Assembly: GCA_002245135.1 (NCBI GenBank)
Contig: NGBS01000642.1
Coordinates: 1 to 31,952, forward strand
DNA from: Proteromonas lacertae
Lineage: Eukaryota; Sar; Bigyra; Opalinata; Proteromonadidae
DNA: 31,952 bases
Direction of reading: 5' to 3'
Shown here: positions 22,523-31,952 of the stretch, piece by piece
How the letters are laid out: every line of letters starts with the position of its first letter
Position numbering within the stretch: the first letter of the stretch is position 1
Translations under genes and position numbers: made by a program
Notes under the pieces: generated by a model
Database searches by the model: none
Seen by the model: only the letters and a program-made list of their open reading frames with translations
Told to the model about the DNA's origin: nothing

Positions 22523-24004
22523 ATGTTTTTCTTAAATTCTGTTGTAAATAATGTGTTGTCCAACATGATACCATATGAAGTAGAAGTATTAGCATAACTA
22601 TACTTTTTATAGATAAAGAAGAGAATAGAGAAGAGTGATAATGAAATTGATTTAGTTACAAATCAACAGAGTGTAAAAATACTAAATATAAATGGAATAA
22701 AAGATGAATTAATTTTAAAATTTTATGACAATAACTCATTTTTCGCAAAATGTCGTTTGTCCTTCATATATCACTCTAAGATACACAATATGATTAATAC
22801 AAGAGGATATATAATAATTACAAGGGATTATTACTATAAGGATTTAGAAGAAATGAATGAAAGTGAATCTCTGTCAAATTGTGATATATGCAGAGTAATA
22901 TGTTCTGTATGTGATATTTTAATGAAATTAAGCGAATATGGCTTAATGGTTGGTAATTTGAAGAGTAGTAATGTGGTATATGAAGAAGATGATCAAAATG
23001 TAAAGTTATGTGATTTATTTTTAGATAAATTAAGGAAAGATGAAAATTTGAGATTATACGATATATGCTTTACAAGCCCTGAAGAGTTAAATGGGTTGGA
23101 ATGTGATGAGAAAAGTGCGGTTTGGTGTTTAGGATGTATTTTATATGAGTTATTAACTTCTGAATTACCATTTTATGTGAAAGATTCAAAGAAAGATACA
23201 ATAAAAATCATATTAAAATGTAAATATCATAAAGATATAATAAAAGATGAAATGATGAAAGAGATGATAGATAGGATATTGAAAGTGAAAAGTGGAGAGA
23301 GAATTAGTTTAATAGAGTTAAAGAAAGAGATTGTAAAAGAGAATGAGATTTTGAAAGATAATGAAAATAATTTAATGATATGTGATGAGAGAAAAGAAAT
23401 ATTATTCAATAATGATTATGTGATAGAAATTTCACCACTTGTTGATATACAAGGAGAATATTATATGAATTCTAATAAAGCAAAATATAATCTAAATTCA
23501 TTAATAGAATTTTATTTTCATTATTATAATGAAAGAATACTCTCAATATTAACAATAATAAAACAAAGTAGAGACAATTCAGGTTATGTTTACTATGCAA
23601 GTTTTAAGAATCAGGTAATTAATAATGGATTCTCTTATAGATTTTGTGAAATAGAAATATACAATTACATTGATACTCTTCTTTTTAAAGATTGTCAATT
23701 CCTTGGTAATAGTTGTTCTATGGTGTTGTGTAATGCATTTGTTCATAATTTGATACTTTATAATTGTGGTATCACTGCAAATAATGTTGAAAAGATATTG
23801 AGTGGAAATTATGGTTATATAAGTATTTTAGATTTATCTCATAATTTACTAAATCAAGATGAAAAAAAGTTAGAGAAAGTATTTTTGGATAAATTAGGTC
23901 ATTTAAAAGGTTTTATTCATGTAATTTTAAAAGACAATAATTTATCTCAGAATTTTCAAAATCGAGTAAATAAATCTTTGTTTATAGGTAATTTTATCTT
24001 TTAA
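22523..24004 (+). CDS. Pseudokinase with C-terminal LRR-like region
   Basis: 482 aa from two exons (22523-22579 and 22613-24004) with a 33-bp phase-0 intron. The exon 1 assignment is supported by the same structure in the diverged copy at 9448-9960. Residues 60-280 follow a kinase C-lobe: VGNLKSSNVV for HRDLKxxN, LCDLF for DFG, SPEE for APE, AVWCLGCILYELL, and the late Arg in SGERIS. The catalytic Asp of HRD is Asn, and no clear glycine loop is visible, so it should be inactive. The last 180 residues contain LRR-like units (LILYNCGITANNVEKIL, LDLSHNLLNQDE, HVILKDNNLSQN). The gene may have a further 3' exon: a GTA donor lies just before the stop (about 23989) and a TTTAG acceptor near 24053. 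I left it out because the intron would be unusually long. Confidence 0.8.
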
Positions 24005-24229
24005 TTTCATAATTATGTTTTGTTTATGATATAATAATAAACATAAAATTTAGCCAACATGTACATCAAAACATTTATACTCCAATATCATATCAACTGA
24101 TCCACTCTTAACCCAAAAATCATAGTGCTTTACATTCACTATCCATATTAGCAAAATAAAACTGATTTTGAATTTTGAAACGACTTTCTTTATAATACAA
24201 AATAATACATTTATTTAAAATTCAAAATA

Positions 24230-25313
24230 ATGAATAAAGTATATAATTAATTTGGATGATATAATACTATGTATAGGAGAGTAATGGAAAGAATACAGAA
24301 GAGCAACTAGAACCATCAAATTTTTATATTTTCAAAGATACACTTACAGAAAGAGTATATGTGCTAATTTATATTTAGGTGAATAACATTTACAATGAAG
24401 TGCAAATAAATATTCCTTCAATGAATGAGGAGAGTGAAGAAGAGGATGATGATGAAGAAGTAAGTTATAATGCTAATTTAATATATATAGGAAGTAGTTC
24501 CCTTGAATATTGACAGTTTTGAGCATCGTATTCCGTTTAAAAGTGGTGGTTATCAAAATATCGAAAATTTAGATGAGAAAAGTCTTGAAAAGCCAATACA
24601 ATCATTTGAACTTGAAAATGAGAAGAATAAAATCTCACCGGTTACATCAGTACAATCAAATGAACCACCACCACCTCCTTCAACTAATTCAGATAAATCC
24701 AGTTTAGAATTACCATTTAATGAAGATATACTATCCTCATTTAAACCAAGTGATGATTATAAACCAAGTCCTGAGTTATTAGAAATATTCGAATTATTGA
24801 ATAATGATCCGTTAAAGAATGATGAATTTAACGAAAAGGATTTTGAATTTAGTGAAAAAGACTTAGAAGATTTTAAAAAACCATTTCCTGAGTATAAATT
24901 TGAGAATAAAGCAGTAAATTCCTTTCTAAGTAATTTGAATATAATGACAGAAGCATTGGAGGAGTTAAGTAATCATACTCTCAATAAACCAACAAAGAAA
25001 GAAGTAACTAAGGATTATATAGTTGTAGTAGAAGATAAAGATAAAGAAAACAGTGGAAATAAGCCAAATAGACGAGATAATAAGCGAAGAAATGAAATAA
25101 AAGATGAAATCAATGACAAAATGAAGAAAAGAGAAGAAGAAATGTTAAAACAAATGAATGACAATGAAGAAGAAGAAAAGGAGAGAAATAAGAAAGAAAT
25201 TGAAGAAATAAAGATAAAAGAAGTAGAGAATGAAATATTGAATAAGAGAAATACAATAATTGAAGATAATAATCAACCTAAGATAAGTAGTAAAGTAAAT
25301 TATTATAGAAATC

Positions 25314-25350
<37 letters not shown>

Positions 25351-28300
25351 AATTAATGATGATGATGAAGAAGAAGATAGTGATGATGAAGAATTCTTCA
25401 GATCACAAAGAGACAAGTTAAAGACAAAATCAGTTATTAATAAACTAAATAATAATGAAGTTAAACCGTCAGTAATTATTCCAACTAATAATGAAGAGAA
25501 GATAATTAAACAGTTTACATCACCAAAGAAATCAGAAAAGGAATTAGAAAATGATAAGATATTGGAGAAAGTGATTAAACAAGGTAGTCCACCAAAACCA
25601 GTAAAAACAACACCAACAAAAAGTAATACAACAACAATAGAATCAACAAGTAAACAGTATAACTATTAATATGTATTTGTATATAGGATTGAAGTTGATG
25701 ATGAAAAGATTAAAACACGTAAAGATGCAATAGAGAGAGGATTATATAATAATATTAAACATCCAGTTTATCATCGTGAAGTATCTTATAAACCATTAAT
25801 CCCATTCTTACCAAAGTATTTATGGGATAAGTTATATAATAATCCTGATGAAACTATACCAGAAGAAGCATATTGTGTTGTTGCAATAGAAAAGAGTATA
25901 TAAGTTTATTATATATTTATATATGTTATTTATAAATAGATAAAATACCACCATTAGCTTTCAACGAATTAATTTCATTTTTACTCTCTTCACATCCACT
26001 GTATGATCCATCCATCACAATTCCTGGCAATCTGATAGGCTGTTTATATACAGTAACAAACTATCCAATAGAAAAGCCAAATCTAATGCCAATAAACAAT
26101 AAAGAAAATAATAATACTTGTCCAGTTGTATATTTAGCCTTCAATATGAACGATGGTTCTGTTGATTTAAGTGACAATATTCAAATGATATTAATGACAA
26201 CTCCATTAAATGCAGTGTTTAATAGTAAAAATATCGCTTCTATTACCAATGTTAATAGTATTTGGGAGTTAGGAGTTATTCATATTATTAAAGATAATAA
26301 TTTGATTGGCAAACCAAGTCAGTGTAAAAATAACACTTCATTGTTGTTATTTAGTAGAATTCCATCATTTGAAGCTTTTAATAATAATAACAATGATAAT
26401 AATAAATATGAACCAGAATCAATTATTGGCATTATTCCACCTGTTATATATAATGATACTAAAGTATAAATATATTTTTAATGTTTTATTATGAATAATA
26501 GATATTGAGTGAAATATTTAATAGAATAATTAATGAAGGATTGTACATATCTGGAATGAGATTAATGTATATATATATATTATTATTATTCAAATAGATA
26601 TAATGATAATGATATTGAAGATGGTAGTTTATGTATAGCCATCAGAGGATATCATGCCAATGTAATATGGTACAACGCATTAGGAGATACAAAGTCAACT
26701 TATTCATCTAATCCAAACTCATTAAGATCAATATACAGTAATATAGAAACTGGTGATGATGAAGAAATAGATGAAAATGCACCTACAAAAGTGTATCCAA
26801 AACTAATGGAAATATATTATAATAATCAAATACCATACTATTATTTATCACTCTATTTTGGTGGAAGATTTCCTTGTAATGGTTTAAGCCAATGGAATTT
26901 CAATATTACACCAAGACCATGTTATACATTAATACATCATAATATAGAAAGTAGTTATTTAATATTAGATATGAAATTTGGACAAGATAGACTTGGTAAA
27001 TTATTTACAGTATATATATATATATATATATAATATATATAATATATATTTAAATTAGTTTTTAATTCATAATGGATTCTCTATAAAGTCATTTAATCGT
27101 TTCAAAACAAGTGATTTATCTTTCCCAATATATATTAGTGATAAATATTGTAGTATAATAGTAGTAGAAAGAGAGAACTGTATAATGACATTGAAAGACT
27201 TAAATACAAAGTTATATCAAAAATTATTAATTACAAAGAATGATGTGTTATATATTCCATACGATGAAGAAGAAATCAAAACAAATTTAGAAGAATTAAT
27301 CACAAAAATATATCAAGTACCAAACTCTGATGATATATCTAAATTAGTAAATAAGAAAATGTATTATAACGAAGGATATGAGCATATTGAAATATTAACA
27401 ATCACTTCTGATAGTTTTGATTCATCTGTAGAAGCAATTGGTGAGATATTTAATATACTATTTAAAGATACTGAATTAGAATTGATTGGTGTAAAAATGT
27501 TGAATAATTTACCTGAAATATACATAAAATCACTATTATCTACAGTTCCTGAAGAGTTTAGAAATGAAATAGAAAAAGAAGAATCCTTTAAAGAATCTCC
27601 TTATTTATTATTAGTAGTGAAAAGTACCCATATTTATGAACAATTAGAAAAGTTGATTGGTGAATTTAACTACTGGAAATGTAGAATGAATAATCCAAAC
27701 TCAATTAGAGGACAAGTATATATTATTATTATTATATTATTGTATAGTTTGCAAGTGATCAATCAAAATTATGTATTTATTACCCTCATGACCAAATGAT
27801 TACTTATAAATTATTATCACTTACTTTTATTAATAGTGAAATTAATTATGGTATATATAATAATATATTTATATCATCATCATCTCCTTCATCTACATCT
27901 GTTGGTATTGAAAGATGGTTTTATGATAGTATTCCAGAAATAACAACTACACTTATTATTTATAATGAAATAATAAGGAAAAATAACTTGTCGAAAATAA
28001 TCAAGAGATTGAATAATAATGAAAAAATGGAAGTAGTAGATATAAAAATGAAAATATTAAGTGATAAAGAGATAGATTATTTATATAATAATATTAAAAA
28101 ACACTGTGAATCTTATTCTACTCATCCTTATATTTCTATTTCACATAATCAACTTACTGATAATGATTATAATCAATTTAAAGATTATTGTAAAGAAGGT
28201 GAAGTAGTTGTTCTGTTATTAAAAAGAATTAATGCCGTTTCACATTGTTTACAGGCTTGTGGTCAGCTTGATCCAAAAGAATGTATAAAAATAAGTAAGA

Positions 28301-28930
28301 ATAGTTTGAGAAGTGAATATGGTAGTAATTTGATTAGAAATGGATTTTATTGCAGTTTGAATTATGAAGATTCATTGGTGGAAAAAGATATGTTCTTTAA
28401 TAATAAATCAAATGAGAGTAAAACAGTAAAATCTTTACATAGAAAAGATGGAAAGAATAGTTTATATGAAGTAAGTTGTTTATATATACCAATAAGTCTA
28501 TTTAATGAGGAAAATACATTGCCAAATCTCTTTATTATATTGAATAAAGAGAAATATCAAATTAATAACATGAAAATAAAGAAATATAATGAAGTAGAAG
28601 GTAAGATATTTTGTGAAAGAAAAAAGTATACTGTTATTGTTGTTTTATTGTTTTTATAGTAAAAATGAGCTTATTAAAGAGTATTCAAATGCTTCAGTAT
28701 TATTGATATGTGTATCTAAAGATAATTGCTTTATCCATCTAAGAGAGTATATATAATAATTATTAATCGTTCTAATCAATAGACTTGTCAATAGTAACAA
28801 AGATAAATCTGGACTTAGAGATATGTATGGATCTTCTATATTGTATTCTGAAAATACAACAGAGAGTGAGAAGGATATAATTGAAGAATTTGATGAGTTG
28901 TATAACAATAATGAATATATTATTGAGTAA
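24230..28930 (+). CDS. Large protein with acidic disordered N-terminus and several inactive NDPK-like domains
   Basis: 1437 aa from 12 exons starting at 24230, 24277, 24379, 24491, 25687, 25940, 26502, 26598, 27059, 27748, 28660 and 28783. The 11 introns are 24-49 bp; the 24-bp one (24355-24378) is the shortest in the window and contains an in-frame TAG. Residues 1-450 are acidic and disordered with a PPPPPS run, a coiled-coil-like Glu/Lys stretch and poly-Asn. The C-terminal two thirds hold three clear and one weaker nucleoside-diphosphate-kinase-like units, recognised by NAV..., (S/T)xRxxYG and YSEN-type ends. Where the active family has RNxxHGS, these have CIYYPHD, RNGFYCS and SILYSEN, with Tyr in place of the catalytic His. 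Multi-NDPK proteins are often axonemal or dynein-assembly factors (NME8-like); that link is tentative. Confidence 0.75.
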
Positions 28931-29025
28931 TCTATTATTAAAAAAAGTTAATATTATTTTTATACTGATATTATAAGATTTGTGTTTGAATTGGTTAAAA
29001 TAGAGTTTTAAAAATTATAGTCGTT

Positions 29026-29869
29026 ATGAGTAATTTTCGTTATTCAATTCCTTCACAACATATAGCTCGTTCGACGAGTAGATTATCTCGACATAGTCAA
29101 AGGTTAAAATCAATTAGTTCAGGTGGTTTATCTCAAGTAGGTGATAAATCAGAAACATTTTCTGCTTATGGTATGTATTAATGAAAATTATTATTAATTT
29201 TTATAGTAAAAAGACAAGCTATATATTTTCACAGATTAATGCAAGATTATCCTTTAGCTACAGTGAAATCACTAGCAAACCAAGATAGAGCAGAAAATCA
29301 ATTGACAGCTCTTGCTTTTGTCTATAGTGAAATTGATTATCAAGCTTTTGCGAATGTGTTTGAGAAAATAATCACAACTTATGGTGGACTTCAAGAAAAG
29401 GGAGGAAATTTTTATGATTGTGGTAGTGGTTGTGGTAAAGCTTTATTTGCTGCAGCTATGTTTCATACATTTGATAGTTGTGTTGGGATTGAGATGTTAG
29501 ATCATTTATATGATGCTTCCATTGAGTTAAAAAACAAATGGAGAGTAGAGATATTACCGTTTCTCGATTCAGAAAAAGCATCTACACAAATTGATTTTAG
29601 AAAAGCTGATTTTATGAGTGTTGATTTATCTGATGCTACTGTTGTATTTGCGAATAGTATTGGTTACGATAGTACAATGATGGATGCACTAGCTAACAAT
29701 GCACGTATATATTGTAATATATTTTATTGAATTAGAGAAAATGAAACCAGGTTCATTCTTTATAACTGTAACTAAAAGAATACCATCTCCAATGTGGATT
29801 GTATTAGAACATGAAAAACACAAGACAAGTTGTGGTGAAGTAACATTTTACATTCAACAAAAGAATTAG
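29026..29869 (+). CDS. DOT1-like SAM-dependent methyltransferase
   Basis: 258 aa from three exons: 29026-29170, 29207-29704 and 29736-29869. Introns are 36 and 31 bp. The N-terminal 45 residues are Ser/Arg-rich and basic, followed by a helix rich in conserved positions (ENQLTALAFVYSEIDY). The SAM-binding motif I is FYDCGSGCGK at about 118-126, then CVGIEML as motif II acidic loop, FRKADFM as motif III, and VVFANS as motif IV (N in place of the DOT1 FVNN). This arrangement matches compact stand-alone DOT1-domain proteins of protists, related to histone H3 Lys79 methyltransferases. The end (MKPGSFFITVTKR) fits the last strands of the fold. Histone specificity is inferred from the family only. 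Confidence 0.82.
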
Positions 29870-29919
29870 TTAAACAATAATTTATTTTTAAAAAAAAGAA
29901 CAAGTAATTTAATAGTTTT

Positions 29920-31952
29920 TCATTTTGTATTTTGTTTCATATCTTCTGAAGTAAATGATTTTTTCACATCATCATCTTTTTTCAAAGATTCAGACTTAAC
30001 GGTAGCTGTATCACCATCATCATATCTAATTTGCCATCTATATAATAATAGTAATAAATATAATACGTCTCTGCAGCTTTCTTCCTTTCAATAACAGCTT
30101 TTCTACCTTTATGAATAACATGATCTCCAATATTAAACGAAACTTTAAATGAATCACTTTTTTCGAAATCATCAAACATATCATCATCTTTTAATGTATC
30201 TGTCTTTGATTCTCCTCCTCCTTTTGTTGTACCTGAAAAGAAATCTTCTCTTTTTGTCTGATTCTTTATATCAGCTGTTTTTGATTCTTGTTCTACTTTC
30301 TTCACTTCAGGATCCTATTGTTTTAGATTCAGAAAATGACTTTGTTGTTGATGATAATCCTTTATCTCTATATGCATCAAATGGTAATAATTCTTTTCTT
30401 GTTGATTTTATAAATGTATAACTTGGACTTGTTTCATCAGGTATTCTTTTAAATTCAATTGATTCTTTTAAAGTTCTATTCATAATCAATGCAATATAAG
30501 CTTCTAAAACATCAATAAAACTAATATATTCCATTGTGATTAAACCTCTTCCTTTCATAAATACACTCAGTGTTTCTTTATCCAGTGGATTACCAATACG
30601 ATCAAATATAGTAGAAGCTTCATCAATATTAATTCTATTATCTTTATTCATATCTAATTTAGTGAAATTATCTTTCAATATCCGTATTGTATTTAGTGGA
30701 ACTGAAGAATTATCTCTTCTGTTATATTTCCTTAATATATATTCTATATCATCATCATCATCGTATAGTCTAATATCATTTATCTTCTTTTGATGAGGTT
30801 CTGGTGGGATTTTACCACTTGCTAAATTAACATAACATTCAACAAAATCTTCAAATGATATTAAATCATTTTTCTTTGCATTTTCTTTCAACCATTTAGC
30901 TACATTGTCATTAGAAGTGTTATGTAGTTTTTCTAACACCATTGTACTTCAATTCTATTAATAAAACCATCTTTATCAAGATCATATAAATCAAATACTC
31001 TTTTTAATCTAGCAATTGTTCTTATTCTATCTCTATCTAACAATTCAACATATTCTTTTATCTGTTTATTTTCTATACCATATTCTCTGATATTATGTTC
31101 AACCTAAATCTCTTAAAATAGATAACATTTCAGGGATATGTGCATTTTCTACACCAATATATTTAAATCTTTTTCTGTTAATTGAACTAGTTTTTCACTC
31201 TGTAATATGCTCTCTTTCAAATGATTCAATATATCGTTGGAAATTATGTTTTTCAAGCCAATCACCTACATCTCTAGTATTCCAAAACATGATATTATCA
31301 TTTCCTTTACTTCTTGATTTTTGAATTTCATCAGCTATTTCATCAAGCGTTGTTTTATATACTGTGGATCTTACTGGTTTTGAAGCATTTGAAGTAATGA
31401 AGATGCTTTATATATACGTAATGAACTATCAGCTTTCATCAATCCAATAAAAAAATCACCATATTCAGCCATAAACTGTCTACAAGAACCACAGGGGTAT
31501 GGAAAATCATCTTTTGAATCACCATAAATTACCAAACTATCATATTTCATATCACCTTCAGTAATTGCTTTAATAATTGCTGCTCTTTCTGCACATATTG
31601 TTGAACCAGATATTTGACTCTCTACTATTGAACCAGTGTAAATATGACCGTTTTCTGTCAATACAGCAGCTCCAATTCTCTTTCCTGTGATTGGTGCATA
31701 TGATTTTTCCATTGCACTATTTGCATAATCTGCTAATGTGAATATTCTTTCTTTTAGATCAGATGGTACTACTTTTATACCTGGAGCATAATCAGTTATA
31801 TCTCTATCTTCTTTAGTTATTAAAGTCTTATTTCTAGCAACTAAGTAATCAGGAAGTGGTTTTGGAGGAGAAAAAGCACCATATGGTTTTGTTCCACTAT
31901 AGTACATAGAATATTTTATATACAGTTGTCCTAGATAACTCACAGATCTAGT
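29920..31952 (-). CDS. Cytidine deaminase fused to SAM, EF-hand and Tudor-like domains (partial, several frame breaks)
   Basis: On the minus strand the window edge cuts the 5' end. A 27-bp GTA..TAG stretch at 31897-31923 may be an intron; ATG 31907 is an alternative start inside it. The first domain is a cytidine deaminase with zinc and catalytic motifs intact (TICAERAAI, PCGSCRQFM); the usual NxE before it reads IVES. The deaminase frame runs on, by a single base change near 31391, into STVYKTTLDEIADEI, a SAM domain (MFWNTRDVGDWLEKHNF), two EF-hand-like segments (DLDKDGFINRIE, DMNKDNRINIDE), a disordered linker, and a Tudor-like end (IGDHVIHKG, RYDDGD). The last intron is 29 bp (30038-30066). 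About six single-base shifts are needed, near 31391, 31197, 31155, 31104, 30945 and 30314, mostly in short homopolymers. This may be assembly error near a contig end, or early decay. If the breaks are real there are two or more separate genes. Confidence 0.65.

Noticed and set aside
23989-24053. Possible extra 3' intron and exon in the second pseudokinase-LRR gene
   Set aside because: The intron would be about 65 bp, much longer than the usual size, the added exon is short and featureless, and the present stop falls just after the LRR-like region.
30305-30325. Antizyme-like +1 frameshift site (TCC TGA) joining the EF-hand and Tudor-like frames
   Set aside because: The TCC TGA context resembles the antizyme site, but five other single-base shifts occur in the same gene at unrelated sequences, so a common sequencing or decay cause is simpler.
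1-31952. CRISPR arrays, tRNA or rRNA genes, transposons or virus-like elements
   Set aside because: No spaced direct repeats, cloverleaf-like sequences, transposase, reverse transcriptase, integrase or capsid motifs were seen on either strand; the repeats found are copies of host genes.

Overview
This window is nuclear DNA from a very AT-rich, gene-dense eukaryote, almost certainly a protist that I cannot place further. Evidence: spliceosomal introns, an RPS17 gene, BTB/kelch/F-box/SMYD/PHTF/LIN54-type genes, Asn- and Asp-rich low-complexity runs, and TAA, TAG and TGA all used as stops (standard code, Gln by CAA/CAG). The introns are tiny. I infer 48 in the intact gene models, 24-71 bp long and mostly 26-41 bp; all begin GTA and all but one end TAG. 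A mitochondrial-type EngB GTPase suggests an organelle that still makes ribosomes.

Layout. 1-2661: two tandem kelch-RING genes, the first cut by the window edge. 2743-4048: divergent RPS17 and EngB with 43 bp between start codons. 4247-7363: an intact BTB/BACK/Ig-like/SPRY-like gene followed by a collapsed paralogue; a third, also degraded, copy lies at 19323-21025. 7419-8366 (-): an intronless protein with a duplicated four-knuckle zinc module. 8367-9093: mostly non-coding. 9094-9960 (-): a chimeric pseudogene made of a pseudokinase 5' end joined to a recent copy of the neighbouring CXC gene. 10106-11614 (-): a LIN54/tesmin-like CXC protein ending in an F-box-like motif. 11761-14232: a long disordered protein. 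14356-17282 (-): pseudokinase plus leucine-rich repeats. 17347-19149: a PHTF membrane protein. 21201-22394: a SMYD (MYND-SET) methyltransferase. 22523-24004: a second pseudokinase plus LRR-like protein. 24230-28930: a 12-exon protein with several nucleoside-diphosphate-kinase-like domains lacking the catalytic histidine. 29026-29869: a DOT1-like methyltransferase. 29920-31952 (-): a cytidine deaminase that appears fused to SAM, EF-hand and Tudor-like domains, with about six single-base frame breaks.

Themes. Many genes look like ubiquitin-ligase parts (kelch-RING, BTB/BACK, CXC-F-box), and one exact 14-bp motif lies upstream of the second kelch-RING gene and all three BTB copies. Catalytically dead enzyme folds recur (two pseudokinase-LRR proteins, one pseudokinase fragment, the NDPK-like protein). 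Chromatin factors (SMYD, DOT1-like, CXC) are present. Local duplication, gene conversion and decay are visible in two families. All exon models come from reading frames, splice motifs and family knowledge; no searches were run.
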